DNA of 41,794 nt from Halalkalicoccus subterraneus. Lineage in GTDB: Archaea > Halobacteriota > Halobacteria > Halobacteriales > Halalkalicoccaceae. Location of the stretch: contig NZ_RDQG01000026.1 in assembly GCF_003697815.1 (NCBI RefSeq), positions 1 through 41,794 on the forward strand, in the 5' to 3' direction. The translations under genes were made by a program, and so were the position numbers. This document shows, one piece after another, positions 30,683-38,446 of the stretch. How positions within the stretch are numbered: position 1 is the first letter of the stretch; every line of letters begins with the position of its first letter. The notes under the pieces were generated by a model. It did not search any database. It was not told the origin of the DNA and worked only from the letters and a program-made list of their open reading frames with translations.

Positions 30683-31660
30683 ATGGAGTACACCACGCTC
30701 GGGTCGACCGGGATGTCGGTCAGTCGACTCTGTCTGGGTTGTATGAGCTTCGGGGATCCCGACTGGCGCGAGTGGGTCCTCGAGGAAGAGGAGAGTGAAG
30801 AGATCATCGAGCGGGCGATCGACTTGGGGATCAACTTCTTCGACACCGCGAACATGTACTCGCGGGGCGAAAGCGAGCGCATCCTCGGCAACGCCCTCGA
30901 GGGCTATGACCGCGATTGGCCCGTCGTCGCCACGAAGGCCTACAACCCGATGGACGACGACAACCCCAACGCGCAGGGACTGTCCCGGAAGGCGATCGAG
31001 CAGGAACTCGAGAACAGCCTCGACCGGCTGGGAATGGAGACGATTGACCTCTATCAGACGCATCGCTGGGACGACGACACGCCAGTCGAGGAGACCCTGC
31101 GCGCGCTCGACGACGCGGTACGGCGCGGACAGGTCCGGTATATCGGGGGATCGTCGATGTGGGCCCACCAGTTCGCCGAGGCGCTCCATACGAGCGATTC
31201 GCTGGGCCTCGATCGGTTCGTCACGATGCAGAACCACTACAACCTCGTCTACCGTGAGGAGGAACGCGAGATGTTGCCGCTCTGTGAAAAGGAAGGGATC
31301 GGCGTGATGCCGTGGAGCCCCCTCGCACGCGGGTATCTCGCCCGTCCCGCCGAGGAGATCGACGCGACCACGCGCGGGGAATCGGAAGAACACATGTACG
31401 AACATCCGTATCGGGAGGGCGGTGGCCGCGAGGTCAACGAGCGAGTCGAGGAACTCTCGAACGAAAAGGGTGTCACGATGGCCCAGATCTCGCTGTCGTG
31501 GCTGCTGCACAAGGACTGGGTCGACGCCCCAATCATCGGGACGACCAGCGTCGAACACTTAGAACAGGCCGTCGAAGCCCTCGACATCGACCTCTCCGAG
31601 GGCGACATGGAGTACCTCGAAGAGCCCTACGAGCCCGTGCGCGTGTCGGGCCACCACTGA
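30683..31660 (+). CDS. Aldo/keto reductase (aryl-alcohol dehydrogenase-like)
   Basis: This 325-residue NAD(P)H-dependent reductase of the AKR superfamily reduces aldehydes or ketones. The catalytic tetrad Asp54, Tyr59 (FFDTANMYSRGESE), Lys85 (ATKAYN) and His127 (DLYQTHRWD) is intact. The sequence is closest in memory to the aryl-alcohol dehydrogenase-like group (RYIGGSSMWAHQFAE, VMPWSPLARGYLARP). The ATG at 30683 is used because a T-rich TTTTT element lies 27 bases before it in TATA position and homology starts at MEYTTLGSTGM. It is a single gene, with a macro-domain gene converging on it. Confidence 0.92.
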   Translation: MEYTTLGSTGMSVSRLCLGCMSFGDPDWREWVLEEEESEEIIERAIDLGINFFDTANMYSRGESERILGNALEGYDRDWPVVATKAYNPMDDDNPNAQGLSRKAIEQELENSLDRLGMETIDLYQTHRWDDDTPVEETLRALDDAVRRGQVRYIGGSSMWAHQFAEALHTSDSLGLDRFVTMQNHYNLVYREEEREMLPLCEKEGIGVMPWSPLARGYLARPAEEIDATTRGESEEHMYEHPYREGGGREVNERVEELSNEKGVTMAQISLSWLLHKDWVDAPIIGTTSVEHLEQAVEALDIDLSEGDMEYLEEPYEPVRVSGHH

Positions 31661-31741
31661 CGCGGCCGTCTAGTCGTTTTCTACGTCGTCCTCTAGACGC
31701 GCCGACCGACGACGACTGATTCGCACCGGACGATCGGGAGT

Positions 31742-32251
31742 TCAGCCCCTGCGGACCTCGTCCGCGACCTCCCGGACGACGTCGTACTCCGCATCGCTGT
31801 AGGCGATAAAGCGCACGTCTTCGAGGGAATCGGGATCGTAGGCGGCGCATACCTCGGCGACGACACGTGCACCCTCCCGGAGATCGAACCCGGCGGCTCC
31901 ACAGCCCAGCGCTGGGACCACCACCGACTCACAGTCCAGTTCGTCGGCCGCCTCGAGGGCGTTCCGGGTCGCCTCGCGGATGCTTTCGGAGGTTGCTCGC
32001 CCGTCCCCATAGTGAGGCATCGCCGCGGCGTGGATCACGTACTCGGCGTCCAACTCGTAGGCGTCGGTGACGGCGACCCCACCCAGATCGACCGGTCCGT
32101 TCTCCATCGCCGCCTCGTTTATCGGCCCGCCGGCGCCGCGTCGGAGCGCGCCCGCGACTCCCGAACCCATCCGTAGGCTCGTCCCCGCAGCGTTGACCAG
32201 CGCGTTGGCTTTTTGTGCTGCGATATCACCCTGAATCACGCTGAACTCCAT
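31742..32251 (-). CDS. Macro domain protein (ADP-ribose / O-acetyl-ADP-ribose binding)
   Basis: This 169-residue protein is a single macro domain of the MacroD type, which binds ADP-ribose and often removes acetyl or ADP-ribosyl groups. The diagnostic parts are QGDIAAQKANALVNAAG at the first strand and loop, SGVAGALRRGAGG, AMPHYGDGRAT and PALGCGAAGFD. The ATG at 32251 is chosen because homology starts at MEFSVIQGDI and a TATA-like GATAAAT lies 26 bases upstream. It is divergent from the tandem zinc-ribbon gene. Its in vivo substrate is unknown. Confidence 0.92.
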   Translation of the reverse strand: MEFSVIQGDIAAQKANALVNAAGTSLRMGSGVAGALRRGAGGPINEAAMENGPVDLGGVAVTDAYELDAEYVIHAAAMPHYGDGRATSESIREATRNALEAADELDCESVVVPALGCGAAGFDLREGARVVAEVCAAYDPDSLEDVRFIAYSDAEYDVVREVADEVRRG

Positions 32252-32273
32252 ACTCGAAACTGGATCGCCCGGT

Positions 32274-32310
32274 CGATAAATCCCGGGGCGAGACCGCACC
32301 GAGGATATAT
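32274..32310. promoter_or_regulatory. Divergent promoters of macro-domain and zinc-ribbon genes
   Basis: GATAAAT (32274-32280) serves the minus-strand macro gene and GATATAT (32304-32310) serves the plus-strand zinc-ribbon gene, each about 27 bases from its ATG. Both messages are probably leaderless. Confidence 0.5.
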
Positions 32311-32334
32311 GCGTGTGTGGGTGTAGCATGCGGT

Positions 32335-32622
32335 ATGGACACCGCGATCAACGCGGCCTGTACCGACTGCGGGGCGACCTTCCCGCGCGAGGAGGCCACC
32401 ACGGGGTCGGAAAACGAGCTGGCCTGTCCGGTCTGTGGCTGTGGGGTAGTCCGGGGGATCCCCGCCCAGCACACCGCGCTGACCGAGCGCGACAGCGCCC
32501 GCTGTGGGAGCTGCGGGGCGACCTTCCCGCGAAGCGAGGCGAGGACGGAGACGAAAGGCCAGTTGGTCTGTCCGGACTGCGGGGCGAACAACGTCAGGAC
32601 CATCGAGGACGAACCGGACTGA
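32335..32622 (+). CDS. Tandem zinc-ribbon protein
   Basis: This 95-residue protein contains two copies of a zinc ribbon, each with a CxxCGATFPR knuckle and a CPxCG knuckle (TDCGATFPREEA...CPVCGCG and GSCGATFPRSEA...CPDCGAN). They are joined by a linker with a GIPAQHTALTERDSAR segment. The two copies retain 21 identical bases (32367-32387 and 32511-32531), 144 bases apart, so the gene arose by recent or conserved internal duplication. The short start at 32335 is preferred because a TATA box lies 27 bases upstream. The function is unknown; such proteins often bind nucleic acid or act as protein adaptors. Confidence 0.78.
   Translation: MDTAINAACTDCGATFPREEATTGSENELACPVCGCGVVRGIPAQHTALTERDSARCGSCGATFPRSEARTETKGQLVCPDCGANNVRTIEDEPD
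32367..32531 (+). repeat. Internal duplication inside the zinc-ribbon gene
   Basis: Identical 21-base segments at 32367-32387 and 32511-32531 encode the CGATFPR part of each ribbon. The spacing of 144 bases equals 48 codons, so the reading frame is preserved between the copies. Confidence 0.85.
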
Positions 32623-32715
32623 ATTCCCCTCGGTGGCGTCCCGTCGACGCAGTGGCGACGCCTCGCGATCGGGCTGGAGCCGAAGCGTTATCCCGCCCAC
32701 CCTCCGAACCGGGAC

Positions 32716-33744
32716 ATGGACCTTTCCCTCGTCGATCTCTCTCCGGTGCCCGACGACGGTACGGCGACTGATGCCTACGCGAACACCGTCGAAATCGCAC
32801 AGCAGGCCGAGCGACTCGGCTACGAGCGAGTCTGGGTGGCCGAACACCACGGAATGGCCGACTCCCTCGCGGGGACGACGCCGGAGGTGTTGCTCGGACA
32901 TCTCGCGGCCGAGACCGAGTCGATCCGCCTCGGATCGGGGGCGGTGTTGCTCAACCACTACAGCCCGTTCAAGGTCGCGGAGGCGTTCGGCGCACTCGAT
33001 GCGCTCGCGCCCGGTCGGATCGACGCGGGGTTGGGCCGGGCGAACGGCTCGCCGGCTGCCGACCGCGCGCTCGGGACCGACCGCCACGTCCGGAACCCCG
33101 ACGAGGACCACCGCGAGAAGATCGAGGCCGTCGTCAACCACCTCTACGACGACTATCCAGATGAGCACCCCTACACCGACCTCGCGATCGCACGCTCGGG
33201 TGAGGGCCCGGCCGTACCGTGGGCGCTCGGATCGAGCCCGTCGAGCGCAGCCATTGCCGGCGAACTCGGGCTGCGGTACTGTTTCGCGGCGTTCATCCGA
33301 CCGCAGTTCGCCACTCACGCCTTCGAGGAGTACCGCGAGGAGTTCCAAGCATCGACACTGGCCGGGAGCGCCGACTCCCCTGAGGGGATACTCGCGGTCA
33401 ACGCCGTCTGCGCCGAAACCGACGAGAAGGCGGCGCGGCTCCGGGCGGTGGCCGAGGCGTCGTACAAACGGATGCAACGGGGCGTCGTGGGAACCACGCC
33501 CTCGGTCGAGGAGGCCATCGACGAACTCGGCGCCGTCCCCGATCCCACGCCCGCCACGCTCGATTCCGACGAGTGGCCGCGAGCGATCTCCGGAAGCCCG
33601 GAGACGCTTGCTGACCTGCTAGAACAGCTCACCGGACGCGTCGGCGTCGACGAGGTGATGATCCAGCAGATCCTCGCCGACCACGACGACGTGCTTCGCT
33701 CCCATGAACTGTTGGCTGAAGGCGTCGGACTCACTCCTCGATGA
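32716..33744 (+). CDS. LLM-class flavin-dependent oxidoreductase
   Basis: This 342-residue bacterial-luciferase-like enzyme uses reduced FMN or F420. Landmarks are ERVWVAEHHGMADSLAGT near residue 36, IRLGSGAVLLNHYSPFKVAE near 75 and GRIDAGLGRANGS near 98. It resembles the MsnO8-like LLM group. A TATA-like GTTATCC lies 27 bases before the ATG. No obvious pathway partner adjoins; a flavin reductase is encoded 18 kb away at 13797. Substrate unknown, though many relatives are F420-dependent dehydrogenases in archaea. Confidence 0.88.
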   Translation: MDLSLVDLSPVPDDGTATDAYANTVEIAQQAERLGYERVWVAEHHGMADSLAGTTPEVLLGHLAAETESIRLGSGAVLLNHYSPFKVAEAFGALDALAPGRIDAGLGRANGSPAADRALGTDRHVRNPDEDHREKIEAVVNHLYDDYPDEHPYTDLAIARSGEGPAVPWALGSSPSSAAIAGELGLRYCFAAFIRPQFATHAFEEYREEFQASTLAGSADSPEGILAVNAVCAETDEKAARLRAVAEASYKRMQRGVVGTTPSVEEAIDELGAVPDPTPATLDSDEWPRAISGSPETLADLLEQLTGRVGVDEVMIQQILADHDDVLRSHELLAEGVGLTPR

Positions 33745-33792
33745 TGGTCGCGAACTAGGTATCGATCATGTTCCGGAGGGCTTATCAACGTG

Positions 33793-33806
33793 TTAGGCTA
33801 GCCTAA
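33793..33806. promoter_or_regulatory. DtxR-like iron box (perfect palindrome)
   Basis: TTAGGCTAGCCTAA is a perfect 14-base palindrome ending five bases before the ATG at 33812. It matches the half-sites of the bacterial DtxR/IdeR consensus (TTAGG...CCTAA). Haloarchaea encode DtxR-family regulators (SirR, Idr1, Idr2). The position downstream of a TATA-like CTTATC (33781) suits repression of the iron-uptake binding protein when iron is sufficient. Confidence 0.7.
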
Positions 33807-33811
33807 ATCAT

Positions 33812-35017
33812 ATGACGAGGGGAAAGACGGACGGAACGCTGACGCGACGAGGATACATCAAGGGAGCAGGCGGGACCGTCGTCGCCGGGGCGATCGCGGG
33901 TTGTATCGGTGGATCCGGTGGCTCGAACGACTCGAACTCGACGGACTCGGCGGGCTCGAACGGGGGCGGCGCCTCGACCGTCGAGCTCTCGCCGGTCGGC
34001 GAGGTCGAGTTCGAGGGCGTTCCCGAGAACGTCTTTACGGTTTTCCCCCAGTACGCCGACATGGCGGTCGCGCTCGGCCACGGGGATGCGGTGAACTCGA
34101 TGTTCTCGACCGAGATGGCCGGGACGACGATGAACCACTACTACGAGCGGCTTCCAGGGGTGTCCTTCGAGTGGGAGGGGCTCTCGAACCCGTGGCAGAA
34201 CGGGCTCCCCAAGGAGCGGCTGTACGAACTCGACAGCGACGCCCATTTCGTCGATCCGACGTACGTCACGAGCCTCGACAACTGGACGCAGTCGGACATC
34301 GACGAGATCGCGGGAAGCATCGGCCCCTTCTTCGGCAACTTCTACAGCGGCACTCACGCCGAACCGGCCGGCGAGTACGACGGCGAGTATCAGTACTACA
34401 CGCTCTGGGAGCTGTTCGGAAAGGTCGCGCAGGTGTTTCAGGAGGGAGAGCGCTACGAGGCGCTGAACGGGATTCACGGCGACCTCCTCGAGACGATCGA
34501 GGCGGACCTACCACCCGAAGAGGAACGACCCACGGCCGTGCGCGTGACCCAGAACGGCGAGGAGTTCTTCACCTATCACCTCAACAAACCCGGCTACTGG
34601 CTCGCGGACACCCGGCCGCTGGGCGCGGTCGACGCCTTCGCCGAGGAGGACTGGTCACAGCTGTGGGGCACCGTCGGCTACGAGGCGATGCTCGAGGCCG
34701 ATCCCGACGTGATCCTGCATCTCTGGGGGCTCGGCCCGGACTACGACATGGAGCAGGTGCGGTCGGATCTCGCGTCCCATCCCGTCGGCGGCCAGCTTTC
34801 GGCGGTCGAAAACGACCGCGTCTATCCCGCCGGAATGCGCTATCAGGGCCCGATCATGAACCTCTTCCAGCTCGAAATGGGCGCCAAACAGCTCTATCCC
34901 GACCAGTTCGGCGAGTGGCCCGAGTATGCCGAGGGCGAGCCGTATCCGGAGATCCCCGCCGAGGAGCAGTTGTTCGACCGCCAGCGGGTCGCGGAGATCG
35001 TCACCGGCGAGGAGTAA
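33812..35017 (+). CDS. Iron-siderophore type ABC binding lipoprotein
   Basis: This 401-residue exported protein has a Tat signal (TRRGYIKGAGGTVVAGA) with lipobox (IAGC), a Ser/Asn/Gly-rich linker (residues 32-55) and a periplasmic-binding-protein domain of the Fe3+-siderophore/vitamin B12 class. Supporting segments are PQYADMAVALGHGDAVNSMF, GYEAMLEADPDVILHLW and HPVGGQLSAVENDRVYP. The iron box just before the gene supports a role in iron acquisition. No permease or ATPase genes are adjacent, so it must share a transport system encoded elsewhere. The exact ligand (siderophore, heme or other chelate) is not predictable. Confidence 0.88.
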   Translation: MTRGKTDGTLTRRGYIKGAGGTVVAGAIAGCIGGSGGSNDSNSTDSAGSNGGGASTVELSPVGEVEFEGVPENVFTVFPQYADMAVALGHGDAVNSMFSTEMAGTTMNHYYERLPGVSFEWEGLSNPWQNGLPKERLYELDSDAHFVDPTYVTSLDNWTQSDIDEIAGSIGPFFGNFYSGTHAEPAGEYDGEYQYYTLWELFGKVAQVFQEGERYEALNGIHGDLLETIEADLPPEEERPTAVRVTQNGEEFFTYHLNKPGYWLADTRPLGAVDAFAEEDWSQLWGTVGYEAMLEADPDVILHLWGLGPDYDMEQVRSDLASHPVGGQLSAVENDRVYPAGMRYQGPIMNLFQLEMGAKQLYPDQFGEWPEYAEGEPYPEIPAEEQLFDRQRVAEIVTGEE

Positions 35018-35031
35018 ATCGGTTCTGGACG

Positions 35032-35036
35032 TTTTT
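35032..35036 (+). terminator. T-tract after iron-binding lipoprotein gene
   Basis: TTTTT occurs 15 bases after the stop codon, a plausible archaeal terminator for the monocistronic message. Confidence 0.4.
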
Positions 35037-35120
35037 GCCAAATCGTCGTTTCGTATCGAGCGCGTCTCTAGTGGTGCCGCTTCTCGTGGCTTTTTGCCCC
35101 TCCTCTGCGTACCGAAACCC

Positions 35121-35822
35121 GTGTCCACCACCTACGGCGGCCTGACGATCGACTGGCTCGGCTACGCGACCTCGCGGATCACGGACGGAGAACGGGTCGT
35201 CTACATCGACCCCGGTCGATACGGCGTTCTGGACGGCTACGACGCCCGGGACGGCGACCTCGTGCTCGTCACCCACGACGACCACTACGACCCCGACGGG
35301 ATCGAGCGCGTCGCCGCGGACGACGCCGTGGTCTGCGTCTTCGAGGAGATTCGAAGCGAGGAGATCGACCGAGAGTCGCGGCCCGTTTCGGATCTCGAGT
35401 ACGAGATCCGTCGGGTCGGAACCGGCGACTCGTTCGCGGTCGATGGAATCAAAATCGAGGCGATCAGTGCCTACAACACGTCCGAGGGGCACGTCCGCGC
35501 GGACGGCACGCCGTACCACCCCGAGGGCGAGGGCGTGGGCTACCGGCTCGATTTCGGGGACACGACGGTCTTCTACCCCGGCGACAGCGACGTGATCGAG
35601 GAGTACGAGGGGCTCACCGCCGACGTCTTCCTCGCGCCCATCGACGACGCCTTTACGATGTCGCCCGGCGCCGTTCTGGATCTCGCCGAACGGATCGGTG
35701 CCGAGCTCGTGGTGCCGGTTCACTACGACACCTTCGAGGCACTGGAAGCCGACGACGAGGCCTTCGCCGCGAGCGCGCGCGAACGCGGGCTGACCGTCGA
35801 ACTCCTCAGTCCCGAGGTCTGA
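35121..35822 (+). CDS. MBL-fold metal-dependent hydrolase
   Basis: This 233-residue protein starts with GTG (VSTTYGGLTIDWLGYATSRI) and has the beta-lactamase-like fold of the UlaG/RomA branch. The metal motif reads THDDHYDPDG (His52, His55, Asp57) instead of the canonical THxHxDH, with the GDSD loop near 155 and VPVHYDT near 208 completing the site. A T-rich TTTTTGCCCC element 28 bases before the GTG occupies the TATA position and supports this start. The family includes lactonases and phosphodiesterases; the activity here is unknown. It lies upstream of the PH-domain operon but with its own promoter. Confidence 0.85.
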   Translation: MSTTYGGLTIDWLGYATSRITDGERVVYIDPGRYGVLDGYDARDGDLVLVTHDDHYDPDGIERVAADDAVVCVFEEIRSEEIDRESRPVSDLEYEIRRVGTGDSFAVDGIKIEAISAYNTSEGHVRADGTPYHPEGEGVGYRLDFGDTTVFYPGDSDVIEEYEGLTADVFLAPIDDAFTMSPGAVLDLAERIGAELVVPVHYDTFEALEADDEAFAASARERGLTVELLSPEV

Positions 35823-35861
35823 TCCAGACCCTTCATTTCCCCCCGGTTCGAACGGCAGGTA

Positions 35862-36323
35862 ATGCATTCGCTCCACCCTCGGATTCGGATCGTTTGGGTG
35901 CTTCAGGCCGCCCTTTCCGCGGTGGTACTCGCGGCCATCGTCGGACTGGTCGGGTTTTTCGCACTTGATATCGGACTCTGGCTCCCGGTCGCCGTCTTTG
36001 CCGGGCTGTTCGTCCTCTTCGCCGCTCACAGCCTGCTTCGCTACCGAATCTGGCGCTACGAGGTCCGCGAGGACGCGTTGTACCTCGAACGCGGCGTCTT
36101 CACCCGGGTGAAGACGGTCGTCCCCTTCGTGCGCATCCAGCACGTCGACTCGCGGCGCAGTCCGCTCGAACGCGTGACGGGACTGGCGAGCACCGTCGTT
36201 TATACGGCGGGCTCGCGGGGCGCTGACGTGACGGTGCCGGGATTGACGCCCGACGGGGCCGACGACCTCCAGCGCCGGCTGAAGGCACTCGCGATCGACG
36301 CCGAGGGTGACGACGCGGTATGA
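35862..36323 (+). CDS. PH domain membrane protein (YdbS-like)
   Basis: This 153-residue protein has two membrane helices at the N-terminus (residues 10-60) and one bacterial PH domain (bPH_2), with RYRIWRYEVREDALYLERGVFTRVKTVVPFVRIQHVDSRRS-type features of YdbS. It overlaps the next gene by four bases (ATGA), so both are made together. In Bacillus subtilis the ydbS-ydbT operon helps resist peptide antimicrobials. Whether the archaeal pair does the same is inference. Confidence 0.87.
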   Translation: MHSLHPRIRIVWVLQAALSAVVLAAIVGLVGFFALDIGLWLPVAVFAGLFVLFAAHSLLRYRIWRYEVREDALYLERGVFTRVKTVVPFVRIQHVDSRRSPLERVTGLASTVVYTAGSRGADVTVPGLTPDGADDLQRRLKALAIDAEGDDAV

Positions 36324-37840
36324 GTCAGCTCCACCCGCTGTCGATCCCCTACCGGGTCGCCCAGTCAGTGGTCGGCTACCTCCCGCTGGTGTTTTTCGCC
36401 ACGGTCGCCTCGGGGCCCGCCTTCGGCGGGATCGGGATCGCACTCGCGGTCCTCGCGGCCGTCGTCGGGTTCGTGGCGGTCGCCGGCTGGCAGGTCGCCT
36501 ACTACCGGCGCTTCGAGTACGTGACCACGCCCGACACGTTCGACATCCGGTCGGGCGTGATCTCCCGGCGCAACCGAGAGATCCCCTACCGGCGCGTCCA
36601 GAACGTCGATATCTCGCGAAACGTCGTCCAGCGAGCCCTCGACATCGCTGAACTCCGGATCGAGACCGCCGGCGGCGGCGAGACCGAGGCGGTCCTCCGG
36701 TATGTCGGCTACGAGGAGGCCAAACGCCTTCAGGACGAGCTTCGGCGGCGAAAGCGCGCCGACTCCACGGCGACGACCGACGAGGACCGGCCTGACGAAG
36801 ACGAGGCGTTGCTCTACGCGATCACGCCCGAGGACCTGGGCGTGCTCGCGATCGCCTCCTTCGACCTCCGGCTGGCCTCGTTTCTCTCGGTGGCGCTCTC
36901 CTTTGCCGGGCCGCCGGTGTTGATCGAACTCCTGACGGATCTGCCGGTCAGTCCCTTCCTCGTCCTCGGAGCGGTGATCGTCCTCGTGGTGGTCGCCTCG
37001 GCGCTTCTGAGCGGCGCCAACGCCGTCCTCAACACCTACGGCTTTCGGCTCTCCCGGTCGGGCGACGAACTGCGCTACGAACGCGGGCTGATCCAGCGCT
37101 ACGACGGTTCGATTCCCCTCGATAAGGTCCAGTCGCTCGTGGTGCGCGAGAACCTCCTCAAGCGTCTACTGGGCTATGCGAGCCTCTCGGTCGAGACCGC
37201 GGGCTACGCGCCCGGACAGGAGGGCAGCGTCGGCTCCGAATCCGCCGTCCCGATCGCCGACCGGGAGACGACCTTGGGAATCGCCCGCGAGATCGAACCG
37301 TTCGAGGAGGTCGAGATCACGCGCCCGCCAAAGCGCGCACGCAGACGCTACGCGTTCCGTTACCTGCTCGTCCTCGCGGTGCTCGCGACGGCTGTCTACG
37401 CGGCCACCTGGGCGCTCGGGTTCGAGATGTACTGGTACGTTCCCCTCCTGGGAGTGCCCCTCGCACCGGTCGCCGCCCACTACAAGTGGGCCTCGCGCGG
37501 GTACTTTCTGGGGGCCGACCACGTCGGTACCCGGACGGGGTTCTGGAACCGCACTACGCGGGTCGTACCCTACTACCGCGTCCAGAACGTCATCGAGACC
37601 CAGACGTTCCTCCAGCGCCGGTGGCGCCTCGCGTCAGTGCTCGTCGACACCGCGGGCACGAGCGGTCTCGTCGGCGGTGACGCCCGCGCGCTCGACCTCG
37701 ACAGCGGAGGGGCCACCGGACTCCGGGAGACGGTCGGCGACCGGCTTCAGACGGCCCTTCGAAAGCGAAAGCGCGACAGCGCACGCGCCGGGCGAGAGCG
37801 ACGGATCGACCGGGCGATTCCGCGATTCGAGGACGCATGA
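36320..37840 (+). CDS. Triple PH domain membrane protein (YdbT-like)
   Basis: This 506-residue membrane protein carries three bPH_2 domains (about residues 60-140, 235-325 and 385-480), each preceded by a pair of hydrophobic helices, the arrangement of YdbT. Repeated marks are VISRRNREIPYRRVQNVDIS, GLIQRYDGSIPLDKVQSLVV and FWNRTTRVVPYYRVQNVIET. It is coupled to the YdbS-like gene upstream and the DUF998 gene downstream by ATGA overlaps. The pair probably forms a membrane complex; its substrate or signal is unknown. Confidence 0.9.
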   Translation: MSQLHPLSIPYRVAQSVVGYLPLVFFATVASGPAFGGIGIALAVLAAVVGFVAVAGWQVAYYRRFEYVTTPDTFDIRSGVISRRNREIPYRRVQNVDISRNVVQRALDIAELRIETAGGGETEAVLRYVGYEEAKRLQDELRRRKRADSTATTDEDRPDEDEALLYAITPEDLGVLAIASFDLRLASFLSVALSFAGPPVLIELLTDLPVSPFLVLGAVIVLVVVASALLSGANAVLNTYGFRLSRSGDELRYERGLIQRYDGSIPLDKVQSLVVRENLLKRLLGYASLSVETAGYAPGQEGSVGSESAVPIADRETTLGIAREIEPFEEVEITRPPKRARRRYAFRYLLVLAVLATAVYAATWALGFEMYWYVPLLGVPLAPVAAHYKWASRGYFLGADHVGTRTGFWNRTTRVVPYYRVQNVIETQTFLQRRWRLASVLVDTAGTSGLVGGDARALDLDSGGATGLRETVGDRLQTALRKRKRDSARAGRERRIDRAIPRFEDA

Positions 37841-38397
37841 GCCGGTGCGTTCTGGCGGGCCGAGTCTCGGCGCTCCTCGCGCCCGCGGTCGCGGCCGTCG
37901 CCATCGTCGGTGCGACGCTTTCGGCCCCGGAGTTCTCGTGGGCGGGCGACGCCCTCTCGGATCTCGGCGCACCGGGCGCGCCGACCGCGTGGCTGTTCAA
38001 CGGCGGGCTGATCGTCGCCGGCGTGCTGGGTCTCCCGTTCGCGGCGGTCCTCGTCGCGAGTGCCCGCCACCGCCTCGATTGGCTCGTCGCCGCAGTGCTG
38101 GCTCTCACCCTCGGGACACTGGCGGGCGTTGGCCTCTTTCCGAGCGGTCATCCGTACCACCTCCCGGTCGCCGCCGGCTTCTATCTGGGGGCGACGCTCA
38201 CGCTCTGGATCGACGGGACGACCGGGGTCCTGACCGACGAGCCACGATTCGGGCTCGCGGCGATCTGGCTCGCGAACCTACACGTCCTCCAGTGGCTCGC
38301 GTGGGCCGCCGGCCTCCGGGTGGGGCCGGGCCTCGCGATCCCCGAGACGATCGGCGCAGCCCTGTTCGCGGTCTGGGTGCTCGGGCGTGTGGACTGA
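37837..38397 (+). CDS. DUF998 membrane protein
   Basis: This 186-residue protein has about six hydrophobic segments and the DUF998 pattern of a short N-terminal helix followed by FSWAGDALSDLGAPGAPTAWLFNGGLI and LAGVGLFPSGHPYHLPVA. DUF998 proteins are widespread in archaea and of unknown function. It is translationally coupled to the YdbT-like gene by an ATGA overlap, so it belongs to the same operon and may share its membrane role. Confidence 0.88.
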   Translation: MSRCVLAGRVSALLAPAVAAVAIVGATLSAPEFSWAGDALSDLGAPGAPTAWLFNGGLIVAGVLGLPFAAVLVASARHRLDWLVAAVLALTLGTLAGVGLFPSGHPYHLPVAAGFYLGATLTLWIDGTTGVLTDEPRFGLAAIWLANLHVLQWLAWAAGLRVGPGLAIPETIGAALFAVWVLGRVD

Positions 38398-38416
38398 TTG
38401 TGAAGCGTTGGGTAGG

Positions 38417-38425
38417 TTATTTAAT
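38417..38425 (+). promoter_or_regulatory. TATA box for four-helix membrane protein
   Basis: TTATTTAAT is centred 26 bases before the ATG at 38447, which marks a new transcription unit after the PH/DUF998 operon and supports the start. Confidence 0.5.
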
Positions 38426-38446
38426 CCATACGAAATATACCGAAAT

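Noticed and set aside
35032-35095. Two T-runs after the iron lipoprotein as a double terminator
   Set aside because: The second run at 35091-35095 is 28 bases before the MBL start codon and is better explained as its core promoter element.
35001-36443. 480-codon minus-strand frame over the MBL and PH genes
   Set aside because: Shadow of two recognised genes on the plus strand with low-complexity composition.
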